Shown: in pieces, positions 45,031-57,894 of the stretch | Layout: each line of letters opens with the position of its first letter | How positions within the stretch are numbered: the first letter of the stretch is position 1 | Assembly (NCBI RefSeq): GCF_901933205.1 | Contig: NC_044585.1 | Span: 2,604,001-2,668,000 of the forward strand | Direction of reading: 5' to 3' | Length of the DNA: 64,000 nucleotides | Origin: Camarhynchus parvulus | Lineage: Eukaryota; Chordata; Aves; Passeriformes; Thraupidae | The notes under the pieces: generated by a model | What the model was told of the DNA's origin: nothing | Seen by the model: only the letters and a program-made list of their open reading frames with translations | Database searches by the model: none | Program-made: the position numbers and the translations under genes

Positions 45031-46122
45031 TGCTTAAACCCCCTCTATCCACCCGAGCCCCCTGAGCCCCTGACCTTGCCAGGCAGAAATGGCAGCGATG
45101 GGATGCCACAGGCAATGCACTCCCAAAGATCAGGGTGTCTCCCACAGGTCCAGAGCAGGGGTATTACAAACACAGACACCTCCTCAACTTTCAGAGCCAC
45201 AGCAACCAGCACCACCAGGCACAAATGGACTTTGCAGGGGTAGAGTGGCCTTCCATGGGAAAGGCTCTCACCCTCCCCTGCAGATAGAGGCAAAAGGGCT
45301 TCCCCCAGGCTGGAGCAATGTTCCCACTCTCCCCAGCCAACAGCTCTGGCCCTCTGATGCTGTGGGTAGAACCATTTTCTGCTGTGCCTCTGTCCCCCAC
45401 CTTGTCCCCTCACATTGCCCCACAGCACTGAGGAAGAGGAACGTTTTGTAGCGAGGTCAGCCTGACGTGTCACAGGGGTTTGTGGGAACCAGACCTTGGG
45501 GTTTAACAGGGCTGCTTCCCTGTGGGAGCTCCCACAGAAATGAACCTTGAACTCCAGCAGGGCAGGACAGAATTGTGCAGAGACAGAAGACCAGATAAAA
45601 GAGATTATCCTTTTATAGATATGGATTTTTTTTAAGAGAGCAGGAAGGAGCAGGAAAGAGAGGCAGAGTCCAGGGCCTGGTGTGACTGTTCAGATCTGAG
45701 GCTACCAGAAAAGCTGGCTGCTCTTGAAAAGGCTTCCTGCCTCCCCCATGCCACCCTGGCTGCCTCACTGGCCTCTGCCACAGAGATCCCACCAGCCTCG
45801 AGCTAATTTGGGCTCCTGGGTGAGAACACAGAAACACAATAGTGACAGGAATGAAAAGCAATGGGGAGGATGACACCCAGGGGACTTACTCTTATCAAAA
45901 ACCAGCAGTATATCAAAGGACATCTGGGAAGAGAGGGAAGAGCCTTTTGTAAAAGGCACAATTGAGGCAAATCCTGCAGTTTTTACATGCTGCAGCTTTT
46001 ACACTCTCTCAGGAACCCCATGACGAAGACTGTCCCAAAGGGGGACCCCTGTGCCAGGCACACTGCTCAGAGCAGCCACACACCCACAGCACAGTTGCTG
46101 TTTGCCCTGTGCATGTGCTTTG

Positions 46123-46251
46123 TAATTACAGCTTTTATTTGCAAAGCATCTCGTACAGAAAAGACAAATTGCATTACTCTCAGCTTATTAAAATCACACT
46201 CAGATTTTCTCAACTGCTAATTACACTCAGGCAGCAGTGTCAGAGTAATTA
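46123..46251. promoter_or_regulatory. Cluster of three TAATTA motifs
   Basis: TAATTA occurs at 46123-46128 (within TGTAATTACA), 46218-46223 and 46246-46251, in an AT-rich stretch between GC-richer flanks. TAATTA is the core bound by many homeodomain proteins. Function is a guess. Confidence 0.25.
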
Positions 46252-46519
46252 ACGCTGGGATGGACGTTTGGGGACACAGCTGTCACACACACAGCCCCTT
46301 CCTGAGCTGGGGTCAGCTGAGCTCTGCCCAGGCACAGCCCTGCCATGCCAGGAGGGAAGATGAAGCTGATGCAGGTGAGGCCAAGGGAGGGGATCCCCCT
46401 GCACCAAACCTCCCCAGCCACAGCTGGGCACCCACCCTGACCCTGCTGCAGGGGCTGGCGGAAGGGACACATGTGGCTTTGGGGTTACAGCACTGAGGTG
46501 TGGGGAGTTAAAGGGTTTT

Positions 46520-48240
46520 CTCCTGTTTCTGGGGCTAAATGATTGCAGTAAATCACACTGCCTGCCCAAGCCTCCATTTGCTTTCATGCAAAACAGAGAT
46601 TTTAGGCTTCCCTGTTAATTAAGCAGCTCTGGGAACAAACCACAGAATGGACTCTTGCTGGCACCCAAACACTTTAAAGCCTGACTGTGTGGCCCACAAC
46701 AGACCTGGGAGTGGGTTACACAGGGGAAGGTGTGAAACCCCAGAAAGTGAGTTCCAAAGGGCTGAGAGACAGCAATAAAAGAGCTTACAGAGCTGTGAGG
46801 AGCTGGGAGCCTGCTGGAGAACCAACTGTGCCTTGGCAGAAGGGCACCCCAGGTGTGCAAACAGCGCAGCAAGCACCTGCCCCGAGCTCAGGCAGCTCAG
46901 AAACAGAATTCTCAGGGCACAGGACCAGGTAAGCCTTGGCCAAGTGGGGACCTGACCCCAGCACTGGCTTCCTGCTGCCAAGGGGAAGCTGTGGAGAGTG
47001 TCACCTCCAGGAAGATAGAGTGCTAATTAGGGAAGGCAGATAAAGACTGTGTCTCTTTCAAGATGAGTTTCCTTCCCACTGAAATCCTCACAGTTTCAGT
47101 GCTCAGCAGGATGTAAACACATCCTTAAATGATTTCCTGGAGCCTGGTTTCAAAGATCAGTCCCTTCAAAAGCAGGAACATGCCAAGATCAATAGCAGAC
47201 CCAGGAGAGCTCTAAGCATGCCAGCTCCAAAACCACCAGGCTTTCACTACAGCCAGTCACCTAGCAGGTGCTAAGGGGCCCTGCTGAAAAGGCTCCCAAG
47301 ACTTCCTAAGCAATCAGCCTTGCTTAGGTACCAAGGGAAAAAAGAAAATCAGTTTGAAATGTTACATTTCAGAAGCAGCACGATGTGCCTGTGCCATAAA
47401 TCCCGGAGAGGCAAACCCGCAGACAAGTTCACAAGGGAAGAGGAGCAGAGCTCACAGATACTGGATGTGATCCCAAGAACTCCTTGGGCAGTTTTACTGC
47501 TGACTCCCTGAAGTCACTAACAGGATATCCTGGGAAGCAGCTGTCAGGTGATCATTTTTAATCCAATGCAAGTCACAAGAGAAGAAGGAATGATCAGAAC
47601 TTCAAGTGGAAAAAGCTGAGTGGGGTGTCCTATGGATGCCAGAGGCAGCATGTTCAATATATTTACTTGTGACCCAGTAATGAAATAGTAAAGATAACAT
47701 ATGGAGCTAGCAAAAGTTGTGGAAAACTTCAAAACTTGAAAACATCTGTGAAACAGGGCAAATAACAGCTGATGAAATTCAATATAGAGAAATATGTAAT
47801 GCCAGGCTGTGATAAAGCAATATGAAGGACAGATATATGTTGATGGGTTTGAGTTAGAAGCTCCTTACACCACCATTAAATCTCTTACAAAGACTTGGAG
47901 GAAAAATGCAGCAAAAAGGAAGCAAGAATTTGTTAGCTCCTGAATCATTGGCTCTTACTTAAAGCTTATAAATGAAACTGGGTCTGTAAAGAGGAAAAGT
48001 ATTCCTTTGAAAAGGATAAAGAGGACAGAGGCAGAGTTAAGAATCAAAGCTGGCAAATCAAGCTACAGCCATGGAAACTTTGGATAAAAAAATAATAAAA
48101 GGAATTTGCCTAAGAAATGACATAACAAAGATCATGCCCAACACACTAAAAAAGAAAGTGTTTTCAGTCTGGGGTGTTCACTGAAGTACAGCTAACTGCA
48201 GTGGAGAATTCCAGTCAGAGGTCATTATTTCCATCCCTTA
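46520..48240. other. Intron or flank 5' of the GGT1 CpG island, nothing recognised
   Basis: No exon or repeat recognised. AT-rich towards the right, just before the CpG island. Confidence 0.35.
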
Positions 48241-48289
48241 AAACACGTGCGCAGCCTTAGCAGAGGGACTCCCAGGAGCTTCCAGCCTC

Positions 48290-48800
48290 GCTGTCCCTGC
48301 CTGGAGCTCGGGAGGAGCAGGAGGTCTCGCCCAGCTCCCGTCACCTGCAGCCCCAGCCGAGCCGCAGCTCCGCTCCCTCCGCCCCGGCCCCGCTGCGCTC
48401 CCCGGTCCTACCTGGAGCCGAGGGCCGCTCTCGGTGCGGGCGCTGCGGCATCTCAGGGCTCCTGCCAGCGCATCCCTGCCCGGCCCGGGGAGGGCAGAGC
48501 CTGTTCTCCAGACAGCCGGGCCGTTCCCCTGCGGGCGAGAGGCTGGGTCAGTCCCGCTGCTGCCGCTGGGCACTAGATGGCACAGACGGGAGGCGCTGCC
48601 GGAGCCGGCGCTGCCGCGGCCCGAGGGGCTCTGCCGCCGGGAATGACATCGGCCATCGCACGGCGTGTCCCCTCCGCGGGGTGTCCCCGCTGCCGCCGCC
48701 CTGCTGCACCCCCTCACAGCCCGTCCTGTCCGCCCAAAGCGCCGCCAGGGCTGCGGGGAAGCGGCAGAGCCCGGCGGGGCTGCGGCACCCATGCCCCTGC
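48290..48800 (-). promoter_or_regulatory. GGT1: CpG island, candidate GGT1 distal promoter and 5'UTR exon
   Basis: About 500 bp of dense CpG and GC-rich sequence, sharply different from both flanks. On the minus strand a strong donor, CTCCAG/GTAGGA, ends a potential noncoding exon at 48412. GGT1 coding exon 1 begins with an acceptor four bases before ATG, so an upstream noncoding exon is required. This is the only CpG island between it and LRRC75B. The assignment is inference; a transcript in the other direction is possible. Confidence 0.5.
48569..48583 (+). promoter_or_regulatory. CTCF-like motif in the CpG island
   Basis: GGCACTAGATGGCAC resembles the forward CTCF core (CCASYAGRKGGCA) with one mismatch at the first core base. 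A candidate only. Confidence 0.3.
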
Positions 48801-48844
48801 CTCCGGGATCTGCTGCTCCTCACCAAGCTCAGGCGCACTGAGTA

Positions 48845-49590
48845 CACCTGGTTTGGCCCAAACTGTGCCAAAACTCAGCCAAAACTGAATATATAAACTG
48901 AATATACCTGGTTTGGCCGAAACTGTGCCAAAAGTCAGCCAAAACTGAATATATAAACGGAGTATATATACCTGGTTGGGCTCAAAGTGCATCAAAAGTC
49001 AGTCAAAACTGAATATATAAACTGAATATACAAACTGAATATACTGGTTGGGCTCAAAGTGCGTCCAAAATCAGTCAAAACTAAATATATAAACTGAATA
49101 TACCTAGTTTGGCTCAAACTGCATCAAAAGTCAGTCAAAATTGAATATATAAACTGAATATATAAACTGAATATACCTGGTTTGGCTGAAACTGTGACAA
49201 AAGTCAGTCAAAACTGAATATATAAACTGAACATACAAACTGAATATACTGGTTGGGCTCAAACTGCACCAAAAGTCAGTCAAAATTGAATATATAAACT
49301 GAATATATAAACTGAATATACCTGGTTTGGCTCAAACTGTGACAAAAGTCAGTCAAAACTGAATATATAAACTGAATACACCTAGTTTGGCTCAAACTGC
49401 ATCAAAAGTCAGTCAAAACTGAATATATAAACTGAATATACCTGGTTGGGCTCAAACTGCGTCCAAAATCAGTCAAAACTGAATATATAAACTGAATATA
49501 CCTGGTTGGGCTCAAACTGCGCCAAAAGTCAGTCAAAATTGAATATATAAACTGAGTATACCTGGTTGGGCTCAAACTGTGTTAAAAGGA
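48845..49590 (+). repeat. Minisatellite, about 60 bp x 12, each with TATATAAA
   Basis: About twelve units of CCTGGTTTGGCTCAAACTG..., then CAAAAGTCAGTCAAAACTG and AATATATAAACTGAATATA. Basic period 60 bp; some units carry an extra copy of about 13 bp of TATAAACTGAATA. The first unit starts about 50 bp beyond the CpG island. Nearly every unit contains TATATAAA on the plus strand. Confidence 0.93.
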
Positions 49591-49599
49591 GGGTAAAAA

Positions 49600-50985
49600 T
49601 CCTCCCTGGGAGGGCCTGTCCTGTTTCACTGTGAAGCTGCACCTTGGCCATCAGCCTCCAGGACAATAAATAGCACCTGATCCCCAGAGTGTGGAGAGGG
49701 ACAGCCAGGGCAGGGACCCCATCAGGGGTCCCCCTGGGCTCAGGCCAGTTCTGAGGAGTGGCACCCAGCACCTTTCCTTTGTCCCGTGGGATGATGTGCA
49801 AAGGAGGGAAGCACTTAGTCACTGCTCTTAAGGGATTTGTCACAAGGGAGCTCCTCTAAAGCAGCTCACTCTTCCTCCTGGTTTTCTTCCTTTTCAGCAC
49901 TGCAATCACTGAGGCAGGACCTGCACCCCAGAGCCTTCCCAGCTTCATCTTCCTCAATTTCTTTAAGGTGTGGATGAAATTCCTTCCCAATGAACAGCAC
50001 GGACTGACGCGCTGAGGCAAACAAGGGCTCAGCCACACAGAACTGCTGTGGTCAGCACAGGAAAAGCCAAAGTGCTTTCTGTGGTGACAGAAAAAAAGGA
50101 TGGCAAGGTGCAAGGTTGTATGCTGGCCTCTGCTGTTGTGACATTAGAAATCCACTTTACTTCAAAGGTTAACCCAGTTAATGGCTCTGCTGAGGATCAC
50201 AGGCTCTGACAGCCTGCCTGGAACGGCTCCACCCGTGGCAGGGCACGAGGGACAGCATGTGCAGGGTGGCACTGAGCAGCAGGCACAGGGCACAAGTGGC
50301 ACACATGGGTGTTATCCAAGCCAAACCTGAGCCTGGCAAAGCCCAGAAGAGCTTTTGTGCTGAGCAGCTCAGTGATGCCAGGTGTTAATGACACGGACAA
50401 GTCTCCAAGGAAAAGCCTGTTTGCTTTTCCAGCAGCACTACCCTGTCCTGTCTGGCTGCTCCTGGCACTGCCCTGCAGATGCACTGGGGCCAGGCATCAC
50501 CTGGGTCAAACCCACAGGGGGAATCCCTCAGGGTGTTGTAGGTGAGAGACAAAATGTAATTCAGATGCCTGCAGTGTAAAATCCAAATTCATCCATGGTC
50601 AAACAGGGCAGTTTGGCTCAGTGGCTCTTATCTTCCAAAGGCTGGAGTGGGTGGCCCTGGTGACCTGGGCAAAACCTGGAGAGAGATTAATGCTAGGTCC
50701 TGGGGACAGCTCCAGTCCAGTGTCCAGAGGCTGAGAAGTGCAGAACAGCCAGAGAAGCCCCTTCCACACTGAGCTCTCACTGACAGGCCTGGAGACCTCT
50801 CCTGCTCAGCCATCTCAGTCTAAATGCTGGGTCACTGTGTGTAACAACCTGCCTCTGAAAGGTTGCTGGGCAGAGAAGGAAATGCTCAAAAAAGGCTTTT
50901 ATGCCTCAATTCCCACTCCAAGTTCTGCTTCTTCAAACATTTGGGGTTTTTTTAGACAAGAGATGTCTTTTTATCTTTGGATATA
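49600..50985. other. Intergenic, nothing recognised
   Basis: Short overlapping open frames only; no exon, RNA gene or mobile element recognised between the minisatellite and the LTR. Confidence 0.35.
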
Positions 50986-50995
50986 AATGGAGAAA

Positions 50996-51380
50996 TATCG
51001 CAGACATCTTTTATGAAAAATCCTTTCCTTAGGATTTTTCCTCCTGAGAAGCTGAGAGGCCTCAGGAACAAAATGTAAACAATGATTATTTGCTGCTGGG
51101 GAATGCAACAGGTGCATCTGTGATTGGCCCATGTTGGTTGTTTGTAATTAATGGCCAATCACAGCCCAGCTGGCTCGGACAGAGAGCAGAGCCCCAAGCC
51201 TTTGTTATCATTCTTTCCTATTCTATTCTTAGCTAGCCTTCTGATGAAATCCTTTCTTCTATTCTTTTAGTATAGTTTTAATGTAATATATATCATAAAA
51301 TAATAAATCAAGCCTTCTGAAACATGGAGTCAGATCCTCATCTCTTCCCTCACGCAAGAACCCCTGTGAACACGGTCACA
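50996..51380 (+). mobile_element. Solo LTR, 6-bp TSD (ERVK-like), copy 4
   Basis: A 385-bp member of the same family as 9680, 21975 and 28153. GAGAAA flanks it exactly at 50990-50995 and 51381-51386. The first bases are mutated (TATCGCAGAC instead of TGTCACAGAC), so this copy has decayed at its 5' end. AATAAA lies near 51302. Confidence 0.83.
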
Positions 51381-51389
51381 GAGAAAAAA

Positions 51390-53985
51390 AAGTCAAACTG
51401 AAAAGAAATAAAACCAGCTGGTTGCTTTTCCAGGCCTTCCATGAACTGTAAACACATTTTAAGGAATGCTGAGATCTTTGCAGAACATGAGAGTCTTGGT
51501 CAGGGGGCCACCCTCCTGAGCAGAAGAACATCCAATGTGCCATGTACTGAGCTTCCCCTGCAGCACCCCTCAAACCAGCAGCACTTCCATGCACTGTGTC
51601 TGCTCAGACTCCACAGCCTGGCCTCCATGCCTGGTCCATACACTCCCCCGAGGGCCTGTGGTTGCTCTCAGTGGTTTAGAGCTGCTTGCTAAGATGCTTA
51701 GAGCCAGTATAATCTGTGCACTTAGTGGTTTCAAATTCCAAAAGAAGCTTAGCAGCACCAGGTGCTGCCTTCAGCCTCTCCTGCAGGGGCTTAAGATGGT
51801 TTAATTCTTTTATGAAACCATAACTCCAGCCCTTAGCTTTCAAATGAGGAGCTTCTAAGCCAGGTTTTCTAAAAGCTCTTCAGAAATATTTTCATGAGAC
51901 ACACACACACACAAAAATAAAGGGGATTCCAGAGGGATGTATTATAAGATCAGACATTTCTGCCTCTTAAAAGCTGGAAGTGCCAGAGCCCCATGGCAAG
52001 GTGCATTTTAAGTCCTTGCAAGGCTTTCCTCCAATGTTTCTCCTGTCTTAGATCAGCTTCTTAAATGGTCTAAGGTATGGTAATGCCTGAGGAGGTCCCA
52101 GAACCTTCCCCTACATGGCCCAAGAGCCTTGTGAAAGCATCTGCAGGCAAGAGTCACCTCTGTGCCCCAAACAAAGGCAGTGGCTGAGCAGAAATGCAGC
52201 CCCTGGGACCGCCAGGCTGCCCCTGGAAGTGACATTTGCCAGCATTTGCTTCATTAACTGCACTGCTCTGCTGTTCTTTGAACTCCCCTGCTCCCCTTTC
52301 CAGGCTGATCAAAAGCACAAGGTGTCACCAAGGGGACCTTGTGCTGCTCCCAGGGGCTGTCCCCTCCTTCCTCTGGAGGGTCTTGTGTGTCTGCTGGGGG
52401 AAAGCAGAGGGCTGGGGAGGACAGGAGAGGTGTCAGAAAGCACACATAGGTCCAGGTGGCAGCGGAGAGGTGCAAAAGGTGGAAGGGAAGAGAGGGGAAG
52501 TGTGAGCCTGGGGCAGAATGTGAGAAGAGCCAGAGCTTGCCACCAACCTCTCCCTGCAAGCCCCCACAGGGCTGAAGATACACCCCACAAGGCAGGTGTG
52601 TGATTCCCTTCCTGACTGGGACAGGAGGGTCTGGCCAGCCCCAGGGCTCCCAGAGCAGTGAGGAACATCCCTGGTGGTGCTTTGAGCCCTGCCTTTCTGC
52701 CAGGCACCACAGCCACTGCAGCAGCTCAGAGCAGGGCTGTCAATTCAAACCTCACAGTGTCTTCACAGCCCACCTTCATTTAATCAAGAGAAAATTAATC
52801 TAAATGAAATGGATGCAGTGTGCTCCCAGAATGGAGGTAACAGAAATCCTCCAGGCATCTCAGTTCCCAAACTGACTGACTGTGAAAGCAGCAGAAGCTC
52901 AGAATTCTCCTGTGCTAAGAAGTCAAGGAAATGCCACGTGTCACTGGAGCAGACTGGTGACCTTCCCTGTGCTCACAGCAGTGTTGGCCAATTTCACTGT
53001 AACAGGTTGTTAATATTCTCTATGCAGGCAACAAACACCCCAGCAAATCTGCTTTTATGGGCACTGCAAGAACTTGATTAATTTGTCCAATAATGAGCAG
53101 ACCAGTGTCCATAATTACATAGCAGAACTCTGTCCTTCTGAAAGCCCATCACTGCCTCAGCCACAGAGCACCACCAAGGGCTCGTGGGCTGCAGAGAGAG
53201 CCTCAGCTGCAAGAAGCAAAAGGTTTAAGACCCAATGAATGTTACATGGGCTATTGCTGCCATTTCTCCATCAAATGCAGAGCCCCAGCAGTGACTGCCC
53301 GAGTGCAGCTGCTTCCACCAGCCCTGATGCTGCAGGAAGTCCCTAGAGCCCAGCTGATGCTGTGCTCATCTTGTATCTCCCCATCTCCACGTGCTCTGCA
53401 GTTTCAGGGAAGAAACCCCCTTATTGGTTGTTATTAAGAGGAATTTTTCCCCAAAACTGCACTGTCATGGACAGATGGACCTTCTGCAGGTCTGCTGCTT
53501 CGTTCAGTCCAGAGCTTGCAGGTATTTGGGATCTGGAGGTCCCACATGAATAGCTCATGGCCAAACCAAGTGCATATGCCCCTAGATACAGTGGAATTAA
53601 ATCTGGAGCCTGCACTAGCTCTTTGCATGTATGTCTCCAGAGCTACAGCTCCCCTCCCAGCAGGAGGCTTGGCTTTGAGGGATCTGCCAGCAAGCTCAGA
53701 GCCACGAGAAATAACAACTTGGGAGCTCAGACATGCTGGTTTGCAGGCAAACAAAAGCTGAAGCTGTGAAAGTGTGAAGCAGTCAATGCAGCGTCTGGCA
53801 GCACAGCCTCACCTCCGCCTTAATCCTCTTTCCCTTCTTAAACTCTAAATTAATCAATTACACTTCCAGCCCGGCAAAATCAGTCAGAAATGCAACCTCC
53901 ATCATACACAAGGCAAACATAATTAGGATTGTCATTGGAAGCCAGCTTGGCCAGCATACAAATGAGAGCAGCCCCGTGACGGGCA
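51390..53985. other. Intergenic, nothing recognised
   Basis: A short CA repeat near 51899-51913. No coding exon recognised. The stretch at 53845-53935 is AT-rich with two ATTA-type cores next to GC-rich DNA and could be a conserved noncoding element, but that needs an alignment. Confidence 0.3.
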
Positions 53986-54004
53986 GGGACGTTGGGATTG
54001 CGGC

Positions 54005-54485
54005 CACAGCCGGCTGTGCCGGGGAAGGGCAGCTCCAGCAGGGATTGCCATGGCACTGGCACTGCACAGAGGGGCATGGGGAAAGGGCAGCAGCTCCAGC
54101 AGGGATTGCCATGGCACTGGCACTGCACAGAGGGGCATGGGGAAAGGGCAGCAGCTCCAGCAGGGATTGCCATGGCACTGGCACTGCACAGAGGGGCATG
54201 GGAAAGGGCAGCAGCAGGACTGCCGGCACTGGCACTGCACAGAGGGGCATGGGAAAGGGCAGCAGCTCCAGCAGGGACTGCCGTGGCACTGGCACTGCAC
54301 AGAGGGGCATGGGAAGGGCAGCAGCTCCAGCAGGGATTGCCATGGCACTGGCACTGCACAGAGGGGCATGGGAAAGGGCAGCAGCTCCAGCAGGGATTGC
54401 CATGGCACTGGCACTGCACAGAGGGGCATGGGAAAGGGCAGCAGCTCCAGCAGGGACTGCCGTGGCACTGGCACTGCACAGGGGA
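54005..54485. repeat. Minisatellite, about 60 bp x 8
   Basis: Units around GGATTGCCATGGCACTGGCA then CTGCACAGAGGGGCATGGG and GCAGCAGCTCCAGC. Most are 60-61 bp, one shortened. It yields long Cys/Ser/Ala- or Gly/Ser-rich open frames in five or more frames, which marks them as repeat artefacts. Confidence 0.93.
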
Positions 54486-54489
54486 GCCA

Positions 54490-57400
54490 GGGCACATCAG
54501 GCAGTGCACACTCCAGGCAGCCCCTCTGCTGTGCCAGCGAGGAAGCCACAACCTTCCCCAGGCACAGATGGGAGCCCAAAGTCCCAGCCCAGCTGCACAG
54601 GCTGCAGACCCTGCAGGGATGGACAACACGGAAATGAGGCCTTGGAAATCCCTGGCCATGACTGCCAGTGTGGATTCATAAATGGGGTGAGCAGTGGTTA
54701 CCCCCTCCCCGGCCCACTAATGGGAAACTGAGTCACAGGGGCCAAGTGATAGCAAGAGCGAGGCAGGAGAGTTCAGTGAAAGCATCAGCTCAAGCTTGAG
54801 CACAACCAAAAAAATCCAAAAGAGTGCTGGCAGCCAGAGCAAGATCACAAACCCAGTGTGCTCCCAGGCAGCTCCAGGGTGCAGCTGCAGCCCCATGGCT
54901 GCTGTCCCACTGCAGCAGAGGCTACAGCAGGGCTAGAGGGAGGAAAGGACTCAGTTAAGGATGAAATGGTTTCTGTACAAGTCCAACACTCTTCAATTTG
55001 GAAAGCAGAAACCTGAGAGGGGGCACAGCAGGGGTTTATCTGAGAGTGACTTAGAGAAAATGAAAGAGGAATGGCTGCCTGCTGCCTCTCCCAATATTTA
55101 AGCTACAAAAGCATCAAATGAAAACAGTGAGTGACAGATTCAGAACAAAGTAAATATTTCTTCACACAGCTGAACAGTGCCATAAGTTGCTGTGGATACC
55201 CAAAATTTTCTCAGGCTCAAAAATGGGTTTAGGAAAAACTTGAAAATACTATTAAATGCAGAGATCCATATCTCAGGAAATTCCTGAACTAGGGATGGCT
55301 GATGGTGAGGAGAGTACCCAGCAACACACTGACCTACATCCCCCTGGTTTTATCCTCCTTGCTGGACATCCTCTGTTAACCACTGCTAACTGAGGATCCC
55401 AGGGGAAAGAGGAATGGGATCCTGTACTGATCCTGTGCAGTTGTTCTTCTGCCCTGGCACTGATCTGAGCTCTCCCCAGTTGCCTGAAAGACAAGGAGCT
55501 GGGAACATTCCCATTCCTGGACACTTGGGTGACAAGGAGATGCGCTCATAGCACAGAAATTGAGTGAATAGAGAAAGGATCTCTGCTTTCCTTTTTTCCC
55601 CATTTCTCATGTTAGGAGGAATTTTTGGTAAAATTAACTCAGTCATGCTGCACCCAGCTAGATGCAGTTGGCAGCACCATGTACCCCGCATTCAGTTTAG
55701 AAACAAGATCACATCCTTCTGAGAGGTGCTAAAATACCCACGGGGATGGGATTTCCAAGTCTCAAACCCACAGCTTGTGGTCCTTGTGAGAAACCCGAGC
55801 TCCCACTCTGTTGTACCAAACAAGCTCTTGAGCTGATCTATCTCTGTGTAAAGTTTATGGGTGCCCGTGGCACTGCAGCAGAGATGAAAGAAAGGTGGGG
55901 ACACTCCGGTAGATTGGTATCTCCCAGGCCTTGCACGCTGGCTCACTCTCTCCTAGGGTTGCATTAGGACCAGAGGATGCAGACTCTGACAGAAGAGTCC
56001 ACTCTTTCCAAGTAAACTCCTGCCTCCTCCCCTTGCTGACCATCTCAGCTATAGAAGTGCACCCACTGCCTGTCATGCGCCCTTTGGAGGCACACACAGC
56101 TAGGGCAGGATTATCTCAGTCTCCAGAGAGCTGCTGGCCAGGCACTCTCCTCCAGGGAAGCCAAGAGGAGCACTGGTGTGTTTCTCATCAGCTCCCATTA
56201 TCCGTGCTATTGTAGTGCTCCCAGGGCTAAAGCACAGCCGGGAGACAGCTGGGCTGCCCTGCAATTGTTTGTTTGTTAAGAGGATTTGCTCTGTGGCAGG
56301 ATATTTCCAAGCCACATGCAGAGGAGGGGTATCCTGGTAACAGTGCCATCCTCTGAGCCACTTGTGTGCCCTGCTTCTCCCACTGCCTCAGAACAACCCA
56401 CCTGGCTTCACCCTCACTACGAGCAAACTGCAGATTGTGCTTCCTTCTGACTCTCAGAGATAAGGGGTGAGACAACTGAGCCACACAAAGCCATTCTGCT
56501 GATGAATGAGCCTCTGGTCCCACATCCTCTATTGCTGCTGCTCCTTTCAGTGTCACTCAGAGCAGGGCAGGCAGGAGCAGGGATCTGTGGCAGCTGCCAG
56601 ACAGCAGGGAAAGGCCATCGTGGACCCCTCCCTTGACACCTTCACCCGTTGCTCCAGCACTTTTTGTCCTTCCCTTTGCTCCCAGTGATAATTCTGGAGC
56701 TGTGGCACTGCACCCCATATGAGTGATTTTCTCTTGACCCAGCCTCTCTCAAAGCTCTCTGACCAGATCCAGAAGTCCTTACTCAGCATCTACTCCCTCC
56801 CAATGGGATTAGCTTGAGTCAGTCTCAGCCATATCTCAAGATCTGTTGATGCTAATTTCCCTCATGCAGGTGCTCAGAGCAGGGAGGGGACAAATGGGCA
56901 GATGGACAGTCAGGGCTTGTGTCTGGTCAAGCTGAGGCAAATTCTGAGAAGGGCCTCCAGAATCTCACCTACCACGGTTTGGAGGGTTGCACAGACATTC
57001 TGACAAAATTAATGCATTAGCCAGGCTGCTTTAGAGTCCAGCCCCTTTTTGTCTCTGTCTCTTCAAGCCAGACAGGGATCACCAGCAGAGTATCTGAAAG
57101 AGGCTGTCATGATGCACAGCATCCACATCTCCACCCCCATTCATGGCTCAGAGGGAGGTTGAGAAGGAAAATGATCCTTGCAGGCTCTGTAGCACAAAAA
57201 GCCATGGCCATCCCCATTCCCTCAAAGCGAGAGCCCAATAGCCACAAGATTCTTCCACAGATGCACTGGGTGATGCTTGTCCATGGATGCACAAGGCAGT
57301 GGGAACCCCAGGTTGTTCCTGTAGCTGTGTGCCCTCACATTACAGCTCCCCCTGCTCTGCATGCAGGACTCACAGCCTGCCATGGGCACCTGGGCTCGCT

Positions 57401-57880
57401 GTGCTGATAGTTGGTCCTGAGAGAAGTCAGCTTATGGCTCCAATTCCAAAAAGTAGGGCAGGCTGAGCCACTGGTTGTGCTGGGAACATGACTGAGCTGC
57501 CTGCAAGATCTTGGTGGCTGGAGATGGGATCCAGGCTTTGCTTTTTCCCATCCTGTTGGGTGGCAGTGATTTTGTCTGAGGAAAAGCATGTGCTAAACTT
57601 GCTGTGCACTGCTGGAGGAGGGAAGAATGCACACAAGGAAAACAGTTCTACCCACAGCAGGTGAGGAACAGTGCCAGCATCGTACTATCAGTTGCAGATG
57701 ACGGGTGGTGGGCAAAATTCCTGCCACTTTCTAGATTAGTAAAACACCTCCTCTAGGTCCAACAGCAGACTGATAGAAAACACAGCCCACAGAAGCAGTC
57801 CCTGCAGATGGTGTGTTTTGAACTACTATTAATCTAGACAACCCTTTCGATGTTCAAAGAGTTTGTCCAGGAATAAAATA
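54490..57880. other. Intergenic, upstream of LRRC75B, nothing recognised
   Basis: No exon, RNA gene or mobile element recognised; only short open frames with no family resemblance. Confidence 0.35.
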
Positions 57881-57894
57881 GCTGGATGGAAGGA

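Noticed and set aside
44540..45145. Open frames of 137-201 residues on both strands
   Set aside because: Products of the 17/25-bp minisatellite; low-complexity Cys/Val/Ser or His/Thr/Gly repeats without splice or start support.
53858..54731. Open frames of 181-259 residues on both strands
   Set aside because: They come from a 60-bp minisatellite whose period is a multiple of three; the translations are simple repeats in several frames at once, with no family resemblance.
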